A stretch of 64,000 nucleotides of DNA. It comes from DASUPK01 sp963695805. Its GTDB lineage: Bacteria > Actinomycetota > Thermoleophilia > Solirubrobacterales > 70-9. Of this stretch, positions 1-8,363 are shown one piece after another. The notes beneath the pieces are model-generated. The model saw only the letters and a list, made by a program, of their open reading frames with translations, searched no databases and was not told where the DNA came from. Within the stretch, counting starts at the first letter, position 1, and each line of letters begins with the position of its first letter. The stretch lies in contig CAVOHV010000008.1 of assembly GCA_963695805.1 (NCBI GenBank), forward strand, positions 62,001 to 126,000, given 5' to 3'. Position numbers and translations under genes: made by a program.

Positions 1-1
1 G

Positions 2-145
2 GGCCGCCGGCGCGAGCCCGAAGACGAGCAGGTCGAGGCGATGACGATCTCGTTCATCCGCTGCCCCGGAGCTCCGTACTGCGGCCATCTCGCTCGCGTG
101 GTCGCCTTCGGGCGCCGGATGCGCGGGGCCCTCCCACGGTCCTAG
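2..145 (+). CDS. possible 3' end of a truncated coding sequence
   Basis: An open frame enters from the window's left edge and stops with TAG at 143-145. It encodes about 47 residues with a Cys/Pro/His-containing centre (RCPGAPYCGHLARVV) and a basic tail. I recognise no family, and without the upstream part the frame could be chance in G+C-rich DNA. It is listed because the 180 bp before the LtrA gene hold nothing else. Confidence 0.25.
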   Translation, partial: GRRREPEDEQVEAMTISFIRCPGAPYCGHLARVVAFGRRMRGALPRS

Positions 146-180
146 GCTGGCGCCTCCGCCGACCGGCAGACGGCAGGTAG

Positions 181-1419
181 CTAGCCGGGTTCTGGGGCGG
201 CCTTCGTAGTCCGCAGGCTTCGGGCGAACGCGAAGGACCAGATCGCGATCAGGACCAAGTCAAGCAGCGTCGCGAGCAACCACGGCGCCGGGCGTGCCCA
301 GCCGATCGCTAGCGCCGCCACCGCGCCGAGCAGCATCGCCACCGCGAGCGGGCGGTAGAGGGCAGCGAGCCTCCGATAGTCGGCGAGTGTGACGATCGTT
401 GCCACGAGCGCGATCAGGAGCGCTGAGACCGAGCCGGCCAGCAGCCAGCTCGTGGGCCCGGGGCTCCGGGCGTCGGTGGCGTGCTCAATCAGGCTGACCA
501 TGCCGGCGCCCGCGGCCGCCACCGCGAGCCCGATCGGGAGCTGGCTGTAGAGCCACAGGGCGAGCGAGCCTCCGTCCTGCCTCGGTAGTCGCCGTCCGAC
601 GAAGTCGAAGTAGGTCCACCAGAAGCCGAAGGCGATGCTGAGCCCGAGAACGCCCGTCGCGACCGTGCGGAAGTCGAGGTCCGCGACGCCCCGCATCCCG
701 TCGACCACGCCGACGACGACCTCGCCGAGGACGATGATGATGAACAGCCCGAAGCGCTCGGCCATCGAGTCGGTGGCCCGAATCCCAAGCAAGTCGTCGG
801 ACGCACGCAGCAAGTACACGACAACGAGGGCGATCGAGCCGACCACGATGGCGGCCCAGACGGCCACCCGCCCGGTGTCCTCCATGCCCGAGGTGGCGAT
901 CAGCGCCCCGATCGATACCACGAGCCCGGCCAGGTAGGTGAGGGCCCCCGGCCGGTACTCGGGTGCGTCGGTCCGGTAAACGGAGGCCCACTGCCAGACG
1001 AGCACTGCGAGCAGCGCGGCGTAGATGAGTGCGAACTGCTCCCCGTCGGTGCTCGCTGCGTTCCCGGTGAATACGGCGAGCACGGTGAGGATCCCCATCT
1101 GCAGGAAGATGAATGAGCGGTTGCGACCGTCCTCGCGGCCGTGCAGCTCGTGGAACTGGGCACCGTTGAACCAGCCGATCCAGATCAGCCCGAAGACGAC
1201 GGCGAAATCGAACACGCCCGACCACGAAACGTCCTCGGCCAGCGTGTGCGCTATCTGGCCGACCAGCACCACGTAGACGAGGTCGTAGAAGAGCTCGAGG
1301 AAGCTGACCGTGCGGTCCTCGATCACCTCGCCGTGAGGCCGGGGCGGCCGCAGGAACCAACGACGCAGCCCCTCGCCCAGCGTCATGGACGGACCGGCGT
1401 TCGCTCCCCGCTCGCTCAC
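181..1419 (-). CDS. low temperature requirement protein A (LtrA) family membrane protein
   Basis: An integral membrane protein of about 412 residues. The family signature LELFYDLVYV lies near the N-terminus, just before the first membrane segment, followed by about ten hydrophobic segments, as expected for LtrA (PF06772). LtrA proteins are polytopic and were named for a Listeria low-temperature phenotype; their transported substrate is not established. I chose the GTG at 1419 because an AGGAGG lies 8 nt upstream in coding sense; the ATG at 1386 is the alternative. The frame stays open to 1599, but that extension reads through a tRNA-Pro-derived repeat and is unlikely to be translated. The gene stands alone between the window edge and that repeat. 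Confidence 0.85.
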   Translation of the reverse strand: MSERGANAGPSMTLGEGLRRWFLRPPRPHGEVIEDRTVSFLELFYDLVYVVLVGQIAHTLAEDVSWSGVFDFAVVFGLIWIGWFNGAQFHELHGREDGRNRSFIFLQMGILTVLAVFTGNAASTDGEQFALIYAALLAVLVWQWASVYRTDAPEYRPGALTYLAGLVVSIGALIATSGMEDTGRVAVWAAIVVGSIALVVVYLLRASDDLLGIRATDSMAERFGLFIIIVLGEVVVGVVDGMRGVADLDFRTVATGVLGLSIAFGFWWTYFDFVGRRLPRQDGGSLALWLYSQLPIGLAVAAAGAGMVSLIEHATDARSPGPTSWLLAGSVSALLIALVATIVTLADYRRLAALYRPLAVAMLLGAVAALAIGWARPAPWLLATLLDLVLIAIWSFAFARSLRTTKAAPEPG

Positions 1420-1557
1420 CTCGCGTCCCTCCTCGATCGCTCGCTGCGCAACTGTACGTCGTCCCGGATCGGCCTCAGATGCCGCTGGCGCCAAACTGGT
1501 CGGCGACATCCGCGAAGCGGCCCGAGGATCTGCCAGGCTAGGACGAGGAACCAGATC

Positions 1558-1580
1558 GAGGCGACTGGATTTGAACCAGC
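1558..1580 (-). repeat. tRNA-Pro 3'-end fragment, copy 0 (shortest)
   Basis: Positions 1561-1579 match the T-arm and start of the acceptor strand of the intact tRNA-Pro(GGG) at 36424-36497. Similarity is lost before the anticodon stem. It is in the same orientation as the other copies and is the left-most recognisable one. Confidence 0.6.
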
Positions 1581-1621
1581 CGAACACATCCCGGCCCACC
1601 GCGGCCGACTGAGGAGGAGAG

Positions 1622-2179
1622 ATGGTTGATCAGGTGACTGCCGATGTGCGCACGGCTACCGGAGGATGGTGGCTGCTTCTACTCATCGGCGTGCTCAGCA
1701 TTGCGGCCGGCGTGATCATCCTCATAAAGCCGGGCGACAGTCTGGCGACGCTCGCGGTGATCGCGGGAATCTTCCTGCTCGTCGACGGGATCCTCGAGCT
1801 AGCGGTTTCGCTGATGGGCGGCACCCAGGGTCGTGGATCGCTCGCGCTGCTCGGGGTGCTCACCGCGATCGTCGGGGTTCTCCTGATCCGCCACCCCATC
1901 CAAGGGGTCGTGGCGATCGCGCTGCTGATCGGGATCTGGCTGATTGCTGTGGGTGTGATTCGCATCATCGCCGCCTTCGACCTCTACGAGAACCGCGGCT
2001 GGAACATCTTTGCCGGAGCCGTGGAGCTGCTCGCCGGCATCGTGATCGTCTCCGATCCGAACATCGGCTTCGCCACGCTCGCTCTGTTCGTCGGAATCGC
2101 CTTCATCCTCAACGGGATAGGCATGTTCGGCGTGGGATGGAGCCTGCACACGCTCAGGCGAGAGGCCACCACCCTCTGA
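1622..2179 (+). CDS. HdeD family (DUF308) membrane protein
   Basis: A 185-residue protein made almost wholly of six hydrophobic segments in three pairs, each followed by a short polar turn. This is the DUF308/HdeD fold, named after an E. coli acid-resistance membrane protein. In actinobacteria these small proteins have no defined biochemical role. A GAGGAGGAG stretch sits directly upstream of the ATG, so the start is secure. It is convergent with the GST gene, with a 7-bp-stem hairpin between the two stops. Confidence 0.85.
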   Translation: MVDQVTADVRTATGGWWLLLLIGVLSIAAGVIILIKPGDSLATLAVIAGIFLLVDGILELAVSLMGGTQGRGSLALLGVLTAIVGVLLIRHPIQGVVAIALLIGIWLIAVGVIRIIAAFDLYENRGWNIFAGAVELLAGIVIVSDPNIGFATLALFVGIAFILNGIGMFGVGWSLHTLRREATTL

Positions 2180-2180
2180 G

Positions 2181-2201
2181 CATCGCTGCTTAAGAGCGAT
2201 G
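2181..2201. terminator. hairpin between convergent genes
   Basis: A perfect inverted repeat CATCGCT (2181-2187) / AGCGATG (2195-2201) with a 7-nt loop fills the gap between the stops of the HdeD-like gene and the GST gene. It lacks a clear U-tract, so bidirectional termination is inferred from position and symmetry. Confidence 0.5.
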
Positions 2202-2202
2202 G

Positions 2203-2799
2203 TCAGGCCGTGATTGGTTGGTGGCCCGGTTGGCCGGCGACGCGATCGAGCCAGGCGCGGATAGCGGGATACCCCGCCAGGTTGAACCCGCCCTCGGCGG
2301 CAACGTGGGTGTAGGCGTAGAGCGAGATGTCAGCGATTGTGAAGCTCTCGCCGACATGGAAGGTGCGGCTGGACAGGTGGCGTTCAATCGCGTCGAGGGC
2401 GGTGTAGCCAGCGCGGCGCCTGGTCTCCAGCTCGGCTTCCGGTGGGGAGGCGTCCGAGTAGCCGACCCAGAAGCGCACGACCGCGATGTTGGGCTCGTGG
2501 CTGTACTGCTCGAAGAACAACCATTGGAGCACCTGGGCGCGCTCGTATCGATCCTCGGGCAGGTACGGCGTCCGCTCGGCAAAGTGGAAGAGGATCGCGT
2601 TTGACTCTGCCAGCGGACGACCGTCGTCGAGCACGACGGTTGGCACGCGCAGCGCCGGATTGAGGTCCCCTAGAAGCTCGACACGGTTCGAGCGGTCCAC
2701 GACGTCCACCTCGCGTCGCTCGTATTCGACGCCAAGGTGGGCCAACAGCAGCCGGACTTTGTAACAGTTGCCCGAAACCTGGGAGTTGTAGAGCAGCAC
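2203..2799 (-). CDS. glutathione S-transferase family protein
   Basis: The N-terminal thioredoxin-like half starts LLYNSQVSGNCYKVRLLL, the usual GST lead-in (Ser/Cys near the first helix), with the cis-Pro region LRVPTVV and the ESNAILFHFAE motif that binds the gamma-glutamyl group. The C-terminal helical half carries FTIADISLYAY, the N-capping box of GST folds. GSTs conjugate or isomerise electrophiles; since actinobacteria usually make mycothiol, the natural thiol is uncertain. The GTG at 2799 starts precisely at the fold; the frame is open to an ATG at 2892 but that would overlap the upstream ureohydrolase gene by 47 bp. The two genes are probably one transcription unit. Confidence 0.85.
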   Translation of the reverse strand: MLLYNSQVSGNCYKVRLLLAHLGVEYERREVDVVDRSNRVELLGDLNPALRVPTVVLDDGRPLAESNAILFHFAERTPYLPEDRYERAQVLQWLFFEQYSHEPNIAVVRFWVGYSDASPPEAELETRRRAGYTALDAIERHLSSRTFHVGESFTIADISLYAYTHVAAEGGFNLAGYPAIRAWLDRVAGQPGHQPITA

Positions 2800-2845
2800 C
2801 GCGGAGAACTCTACGAGCCGTCCCGACGCAGCCTGTGGGAGGAAC

Positions 2846-3709
2846 TCAACTCCCGCAGAGCGATTCGAGCGCTTGGACGACCCGGGCGGCATAGGTGCCG
2901 TTGATGTCGCGGTCCGGATTGAAGTCAGCGACCGACGCGCCCAGGAGGTTCGGCGCAGCGACGAGCGGCCGGACGAGGGCGACGAGTTCGTCCCAGTCGA
3001 GCCCGAGCGACTGCGGATAGCTGACAGCCGGCAGCACGCTTTCGTCGAGGACGTCGAGGTCGAGATGCAGCCACGCCGGACGCTCCGCGAGCCGCGCGGC
3101 GGCGGCTGTCCCTACCCTGGCGGCGCCGCGCTCACGGACCTCGGGCGCGGTCAGAGCGTGAATGGCTGGGTCGACGCGGGCGTTCTCGAGGGCGACGTCG
3201 GGGTGAAGCTCGGCCGGGCGATGTCCGAGCAGCACGACAGCGCCCGGCTCGACCAACGCTTCTTCTCGCTCGAGCAATCCCTGCGGCCCGTGGCCAGTGA
3301 GAATCGCAAGGTCCATGTCGGCTGCCTCACCGGTTGGTGAGCTTTCCCCGTCGAAGAAGTCCGCGTGCCCGTCGACGAACCACAGGGCGCAGCCGCGGGG
3401 CAGTGCCTGAAAGACGCCGAGCAGCAGGGTGCAGTCGCCGCCGAGGATGAGCGGGCGCTCGCGGGCCTCCAGCACCTCGCGAACACGAGAGGCGATTGCG
3501 TTCGACGCTCGACGCACGTCGACAGCGCCGACCACACCGGTATCGGGGTCGCGTCGCGTGTCGCGGACGCGCGCGTCGGCCTCACCGGCGTCGCGCGCGC
3601 GGAGGCGCTCGACGAGTCCGGCCGCCCGGAGTTTGGCAGGCGCGTGTTCCTCGCCGCGTCCTGCGCCCGAGCAGTCAAGTGGGGCGTCGACGATGGCCCA
3701 GCGAGCCAT
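2846..3709 (-). CDS. arginase/agmatinase/formiminoglutamase family ureohydrolase
   Basis: A 287-residue protein with the binuclear-manganese motifs of the ureohydrolase fold in order: GGDC (about residue 92), DGHADFF (about 115), DLDVLDE (about 217) and a later DFNPDRD. Family members cleave urea or formamide from guanidino or formimino substrates. In classical arginase the first motif is GGDH; here Cys replaces the metal-binding His, as in some formiminoglutamase-like subgroups, so the substrate cannot be assigned. The GST gene follows closely and is probably cotranscribed. Confidence 0.8.
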   Translation of the reverse strand: MARWAIVDAPLDCSGAGRGEEHAPAKLRAAGLVERLRARDAGEADARVRDTRRDPDTGVVGAVDVRRASNAIASRVREVLEARERPLILGGDCTLLLGVFQALPRGCALWFVDGHADFFDGESSPTGEAADMDLAILTGHGPQGLLEREEALVEPGAVVLLGHRPAELHPDVALENARVDPAIHALTAPEVRERGAARVGTAAAARLAERPAWLHLDLDVLDESVLPAVSYPQSLGLDWDELVALVRPLVAAPNLLGASVADFNPDRDINGTYAARVVQALESLCGS

Positions 3710-3733
3710 TCCTTCTCATTCTGGCTGACCTGC

Positions 3734-4972
3734 CTACGGAGAGCGGGCCGTCCTCGACGGCGTGCTTATCCGCAGAAAGACGATTCCGGCCCCGCAGCCA
3801 AGCACCGCAGCCGTCAACCCATAGGCGGCATCGGCGCTCGCTACTCCGAGCAAGACGCCGCCGAGCAGGGGGCCGATCAAATATCCGGACGCATAGAGCA
3901 GATTCAGCACCCCGTAGCCAAGGCCGCGTTCCACCTCACCGAACGCCTCGTCCAGCCAGGGGACGGCCGCCGAGAACGTGAGGCTGAGTCCGGCGCCGAA
4001 TGCTGCAAATGCCAGCGCCGCCCCCAGCGTGCCCTCGAGTCCTGCCAACAGCAGCGCTGACGCCGCCGTCACGGCGAGGCCGGTCACCGCCGGACCCCGC
4101 CGGCCCCTCTGATCGCCCCAGCGGCCCCCCACCGGGGCGAGCGCGGCATCGACCGCGATCGACCCGGCGAACAGCAGTCCGATCCCCGCGCTGGATAGGT
4201 CGAGGCGACGGTCAAAGTCGAGCGGCGCGACCACCTCGATCAGCCCCAGCGCGCTCGCCGCACCGAGCGTCATGGCGGCGGCCACCGCCCCGATGCCGGA
4301 TCCGACCGCGCCCCGGATCGTCGCCCTGGACAGGGTCTCCGGTGTGCGACGCCGCGATTCGGGAGGAAGCACCACGACGGCCGCGAGTGCGAGTGCGAGT
4401 GATACACCGCAAACGATCAGAAAGGGGGCGGCATAGGAGAACAGGTCTGCCGTCACGCCGCCCAGCGCAGGCCCGGCGATTGAGCCCGCCCCGGTTGCGG
4501 CAAGGGCGAATCCAATCGCCTCCCCCCGCCTGCCCGGCGGCGCCAGGTCGGACACCAGCGCGAGCGCCGCGATCCAGCTTGCAGCTGACCCGAGCCCCTG
4601 GATCCCGCGACCGAGCATCAGAGGCCAGATGGATTGGGAGATGGCGATCAGCGCGGAGCCCGCGGCCGCGAGCAGCAATCCTGTGATCACCAGCCCCCTC
4701 CGTCCCCGTGAGTCGGCGAGCCGCCCCAGTGGGAGCGAGAGGAGCACGATCGGCACCGCATAGGCTGCAAAAGAGGCGCCAAGCGCCCCATCGCTTGCCC
4801 CCGTCCGCTGCTCGATATCGGGGAGCAGGGGGGCGATCAGCCCGAGCAACGCAGTGTCGATCGTGACGGCGGCAACCGCAATGGCGACTATTGCGCGCCG
4901 GCGCGGCAGGGGACTCGGCTGGGACGCCAGCGTGGCTTCCATGGGTGGCAACGGTCCATCGCACTCTGGCAT
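3734..4972 (-). CDS. major facilitator superfamily transporter
   Basis: About 412 residues with twelve predicted membrane segments. The MFS motif A appears between segments 2 and 3 as GRLADSRGRRG, with a weaker counterpart in the second half (GRWGDQRGRRG). The pattern resembles drug/proton antiporters of the 12-segment type. A second in-frame ATG at 4939 would remove a short polar leader. It is divergent from nothing nearby; the AraC-type gene that follows at 5029 is on the same strand and upstream of it in transcription, so the pair may be cotranscribed. Confidence 0.85.
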   Translation of the reverse strand: MPECDGPLPPMEATLASQPSPLPRRRAIVAIAVAAVTIDTALLGLIAPLLPDIEQRTGASDGALGASFAAYAVPIVLLSLPLGRLADSRGRRGLVITGLLLAAAGSALIAISQSIWPLMLGRGIQGLGSAASWIAALALVSDLAPPGRRGEAIGFALAATGAGSIAGPALGGVTADLFSYAAPFLIVCGVSLALALAAVVVLPPESRRRTPETLSRATIRGAVGSGIGAVAAAMTLGAASALGLIEVVAPLDFDRRLDLSSAGIGLLFAGSIAVDAALAPVGGRWGDQRGRRGPAVTGLAVTAASALLLAGLEGTLGAALAFAAFGAGLSLTFSAAVPWLDEAFGEVERGLGYGVLNLLYASGYLIGPLLGGVLLGVASADAAYGLTAAVLGCGAGIVFLRISTPSRTARSP

Positions 4973-5028
4973 TTAGCCAATCGGCGCGCGACCAAGGGGT
5001 CTGGATCGGCTGCTGGCGCGGGATGCTC

Positions 5029-6009
5029 TCAGCCGGCCATCGGCGCCGGGCTCTGATCGACCGCCCTCCGCCGCACCGCACCCGGCGAGTCGCCGATCAC
5101 ACGCTTGAAGGCACGGCTGAAGGCGGCCTCGGAGCGGTAGCCGAGACGGTCGGCGAGCTCGCCGACCGTTGCGCCCTCTTCGGTCAGCGCGTCCACGGCG
5201 ACGTGCATGCGCCACCGGGCGACGTAGCGCATGACGGGCTCGCCGACCAGCTCGGTGAACCGGGCTGCGAATGCCGACCGGGACATCGCGAGCTCGTCGG
5301 CCAGCGAGGCAATGGTCCAGTCGCGCGCCGGTTCACGGTGAATGAGGGAGATCGCCCGCCCGATCTGCGGATCCTGGAGCGCGCCCAGCCAGCCGCTCCG
5401 GGCGGCGGGGTCGGTGTCCATCCAGGCCCTAATCGCCTGGATCACCAGGATGTCGCCGAGCCGCGTGATCACCGCCTCACCCCCGGGTCGCAGCTCGCCT
5501 GCCTCGGCGGCCATCAGCCGGAGCGTGCTCTCCATCCAGTCCAGCCTGGGTGAACTGGATGCCTCGATGTGGATCAGGTTCGGCAGAGTCCGGATCAGGT
5601 TCTCGGCGGCAGGGTGGTCGAACCGGACGGCTCCGCAGATCAGCCCTGTCGGCGCGCCCCCCTCGCCGTGCCGGAGGATCTCGTAGCGGTCGCTGACCAG
5701 CTCACGCTCGAGGTCGAGGATGCCCGGCGCAGGTGCACCGACCTCACTGCGGAGGACGTGTCCCTCCCCATGCGGGACGAGCGCCAGGTCTCCGGGCTGA
5801 ATCCATGAGGCCTCCGCGTCGTCACCCGTCTCGAGCCAGAGCCGGCCCGAGGTGGCGACGTGGAACCAGATGTACCCGGGCATCGCGGGAAGCGTGAGGC
5901 CCCATGGTGCGGTCAGCTCCGAGCGGCAGTAGAAGGCGCCGTTCATGCGCAAGAAGTGGAGTGCCTCGCCGACGGGGTCGGATGGCGGAAATGGGTCCAG
6001 AGCTTCCAT
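5029..6009 (-). CDS. AraC family transcriptional regulator with N-terminal cupin
   Basis: A 326-residue regulator. Residues about 1-190 form a cupin-type sensor (Cupin_6-like, with WIQPGDLALVPHGEGH). The C-terminal 100 residues hold the two helix-turn-helix units of AraC: WTIASLADELAMSRSAFAARF and VGELADRLGYRSEAAFSRAFKR, ending with the usual SPGAVRR. The ATG at 6009 was chosen because the frame upstream of it runs through the divergent cupin gene and is not credible. It faces the cupin/NmrA gene pair across a 142-bp region full of CGTCCA-type inverted repeats, so it most likely controls that pair and itself. Confidence 0.9.
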   Translation of the reverse strand: MEALDPFPPSDPVGEALHFLRMNGAFYCRSELTAPWGLTLPAMPGYIWFHVATSGRLWLETGDDAEASWIQPGDLALVPHGEGHVLRSEVGAPAPGILDLERELVSDRYEILRHGEGGAPTGLICGAVRFDHPAAENLIRTLPNLIHIEASSSPRLDWMESTLRLMAAEAGELRPGGEAVITRLGDILVIQAIRAWMDTDPAARSGWLGALQDPQIGRAISLIHREPARDWTIASLADELAMSRSAFAARFTELVGEPVMRYVARWRMHVAVDALTEEGATVGELADRLGYRSEAAFSRAFKRVIGDSPGAVRRRAVDQSPAPMAG

Positions 6010-6010
6010 G

Positions 6011-6119
6011 CGTCCAGTATGCACGCTCGGGAGCCGGTCGTCCACAGTCGTGGACGATTGAGCATGAATCAGCGTCTGTGAGTCATAGACAGTCCTCCTC
6101 CCCGTCCGGATACTGGACG
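6011..6119. promoter_or_regulatory. divergent AraC-type operator region with inverted CGTCC repeats
   Basis: Three symmetric sites share one half-site. CGTCCAGTAT (6011-6020) is matched exactly in reverse by ATACTGGACG (6110-6119). CGTCCACAGTCGTGGACG (6039-6056) is a palindrome with a 4-nt centre, and CGTCC at 6103-6107 pairs with GGACG at 6115-6119. They fill the gap between the AraC-type gene and the cupin/NmrA genes, where such a regulator would bind. That the regulator binds here is inferred. Confidence 0.65.
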
Positions 6120-6151
6120 AAATGCAATCAACGACACCGGAGGAGCCAATC

Positions 6152-6709
6152 ATGGCATTCACAGGACAGACACTCGAGAATCCCGCGAGCGGCGAGCGGA
6201 TCACCATTCGCCGGACCGCAGCGGAGACCGACGGCGAGCTGCTGGCGATCGATCTCGAGCTCCCCGCGGGCGGGCACGTCCCGGGCGGCCAGCACATCCA
6301 TCCGAAGCAGGAGGAGCGCTTCCAGGTCGTCGCGGGAACGATGCGGTTCCGGATGGGCCGCCAGCGCGTCGTCGCCGGGCCGGGCGAGGTCGTCGTGGTC
6401 CCCCCGGGCCAGAAGCACGACTTCGCCAACGCCGGCGACGAGGACGCTCTCGTCCGGGTCGAGGTCCAACCCGCCCTCCGGATGGAGGAGCTCTTCGAAA
6501 CCGCTGTTGGGCTCGCGCAGGACGGCCGGACGATGATGGGCGGCATTCCGAGGCCGCTCGACCTCGCCCTTTTCGTTGAGGAGTTCGGAGACGAGGTGCA
6601 GGCCGCCTTCCCGCCGCGCTGGCTCCAGCGTCTGGCACTCGCACCGCTCCGCTGGCTCGCCAAGCGCCGCGGACGGCTGCTCAGCGCAGGCGAGCCCGCC
6701 ACCGCCTGA
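6152..6709 (+). CDS. cupin domain-containing protein
   Basis: A 185-residue single-cupin protein. The two cupin motifs are visible: HIHPKQEERFQVVAGTMRF (motif 1, with two His and Glu metal ligands) and PPGQKHDFANAGDEDALV (motif 2). The C-terminal third, rich in Trp/Arg/Leu, is helical and not part of the cupin barrel. The ATG at 6152 has GGAGGAG 7 nt upstream. It is the first gene of a two-gene unit with the NmrA-like reductase, divergent from an AraC regulator whose own sensor is a cupin. Activity unknown. Confidence 0.8.
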   Translation: MAFTGQTLENPASGERITIRRTAAETDGELLAIDLELPAGGHVPGGQHIHPKQEERFQVVAGTMRFRMGRQRVVAGPGEVVVVPPGQKHDFANAGDEDALVRVEVQPALRMEELFETAVGLAQDGRTMMGGIPRPLDLALFVEEFGDEVQAAFPPRWLQRLALAPLRWLAKRRGRLLSAGEPATA

Positions 6710-6742
6710 CCCCTTGAACCCAACCAACCAATGGAGGAACCC

Positions 6743-7594
6743 ATGAACGACAACACGACACACAGGACCACGCTCGTTCTCGGCGGCACCGGCAAGACCG
6801 GCCGCCGGGTGGTCGAGCGGCTGGAAGCACGCGGTCTCCCGATCCGGGTGGGCTCGCGCTCGGGTGAACCTCCCTTCGACTGGGAGGACGAGGCCACCTG
6901 GGCGCCCGCGCTCGAAGGAGTCGGTGCCGTCTACCTGACCTACTACCCGGACTTCGCCCTCCCGGGAGCCATCGAGGCGACGCATTCGTTCGCCGAGCTG
7001 GCGATCGAGAGCGGGGCGCCGCGTCTGGTCCTCCTGTCCGGGCGCGGCGAGCCGCTGGCGGAGCGGGGCGAGGATGTCATCCGGAACACCGGCGCCGAGC
7101 TCACGATCCTCCGTTCAACTTGGTTCATGCAGAACCTGAGCGAGGACTACATGCGCGAGCACGTGCTGAGCGGCGAGATCCGGCTGCCGGCCGGCGACGT
7201 GCCGACCCCGTTCCTCGACGCCGACGACATCGCCGACGTGGCGGCGGCGGCGCTGACGGACGACCGGCACGTGGGGCAGCTCTATGAGCTGACGGGGCGG
7301 CGTTCCCTGACCCTCGCGCAGGTGGCCGCTGAGATCAGCGAGGTGGTGGGCCGCCAGGTGCGCTACGTCCCCATATCGCTCGAGCAGCACGCGGCCGAGA
7401 CCACGGAGCAGGGCGCGCCACCGGAGTTGGTCGAGCTGCTCACCTACCTGTTCAGTGAGGTGGTGGACGGCCGCAACGCCGACACCACGGACGGTGTGCG
7501 TCGTGCTCTCGGCCGCGAGGCTCGCGACTTCCGCGACTTCGCCCGGACGGCCGCCACTAACGGCGCCTGGGACCCAGCGCCGATCAGCAGCTGA
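6743..7594 (+). CDS. NmrA-like NAD(P)-binding protein
   Basis: A 283-residue atypical short-chain dehydrogenase. The dinucleotide motif GGTGKTGRRV (residues 11-20) is followed by the NmrA-type pattern RSTWFMQN and the C-terminal TGRRSLTLAQVAAEIS region typical of the NAD(P)H-binding NmrA/QOR2-like group. These proteins reduce quinones or sense NADP redox state. GGAGG 5 nt before the ATG at 6743 makes that start better than the ATG at 6731. It follows the cupin gene by 33 bp and is probably cotranscribed under the AraC-type regulator. Confidence 0.85.
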   Translation: MNDNTTHRTTLVLGGTGKTGRRVVERLEARGLPIRVGSRSGEPPFDWEDEATWAPALEGVGAVYLTYYPDFALPGAIEATHSFAELAIESGAPRLVLLSGRGEPLAERGEDVIRNTGAELTILRSTWFMQNLSEDYMREHVLSGEIRLPAGDVPTPFLDADDIADVAAAALTDDRHVGQLYELTGRRSLTLAQVAAEISEVVGRQVRYVPISLEQHAAETTEQGAPPELVELLTYLFSEVVDGRNADTTDGVRRALGREARDFRDFARTAATNGAWDPAPISS

Positions 7595-7809
7595 TCTGCC
7601 CGCCGAAACGCCAAACTGCCGACCGAGTCGCGCGGGGAAATTCTGGACTCATCGGAAGCATCAGTCGGTCCCAATTCGGTACCGCAGATCTGGACCGAGA
7701 ACCGCTTCTTTGCATGGAAAGCGGTGCACGAACTCTGATGGCGCCGCCCAGCGCCGAAAGAGTGCTGGTTTGCATCGAAAGCAGTACTCCGTCGAGAGAT
7801 ACTCCGTGA

Positions 7810-8130
7810 GCGATGTCGGAGGAGAATTATTTGCTCGCCAACCAGCCCTCGGAGTTGGAGCGCCTGCGGCTGCAGTCGCGCGTGTGGGAGCCCACCGGGA
7901 GACAGCTCGTCTCGGAGATCGGAGACGGATCCGGCGGAAAGGCCCTGACGTCGGTTGCGGAGCCATGGGCTGGCTTCGGATCCTCAGCGATTGGGTCGGC
8001 GCTTCCGGCCAAGTGGTGGGTACCGACATAGACGAGAGCCTGCTCACTGGCGCTCATTCATTTCTGGAGGCAGAAGGAATCTCCAACGTAGAACTCGTCG
8101 TCGATGATTTGTTCGAGAGCAAGCCTGCGC
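7810..8130 (+). pseudogene. class I SAM-dependent methyltransferase, frameshifted and truncated
   Basis: One frame gives NQPSELERLRLQSRVWEP and runs to GDGSGGKAL near 7945; the next residues, DVGCGAMGWLRILS and VGTDIDESLL, are in another frame. Joined, they form a methyltransferase N-terminus with SAM motif I (DVGCG) and the acidic ribose-binding residue (GTDID). Similarity ends near FESKP at about 8125, well before the C-terminal half of the fold. A frameshift plus 3' truncation makes it a remnant. A hairpin (8144-8194) follows. The rest of 7595-8363 shows no gene. Confidence 0.6.
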
Positions 8131-8143
8131 AGTATCTCGCGCA

Positions 8144-8194
8144 AAACCGCCGCTATCCATGCAAAACGCCGCTTCTCGTCCAAAGCGGCGGTTT
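8144..8194. terminator. 11-bp stem inverted repeat
   Basis: AAACCGCCGCT (8144-8154) and AGCGGCGGTTT (8184-8194) are exact inverse complements separated by 29 nt. It lies between the methyltransferase remnant and the next gene. It may be a terminator, though the loop is long and the trailing T-run is short. Confidence 0.35.
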
Positions 8195-8363
8195 GCCCAG
8201 TCCCGCAGCCCGGCGGCTCCAAGGCGCGTCGGCTGGCCGCTCAGGAATGGAAGTATCCATAATCCAGTCTGGGTTGAATCCTGATCCCCACCCCGAGTTG
8301 GCTGGTGAAGCAACTGCGGTTTCGCGATGCAGGTGAAGTACCGCAAGGCGCGTAAGTGGTCGC

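Noticed and set aside
1420..1599. N-terminal extension of LtrA to 1599
   Set aside because: It reads through the tRNA-Pro fragment and lacks a Shine-Dalgarno; GTG 1419 has AGGAGG.
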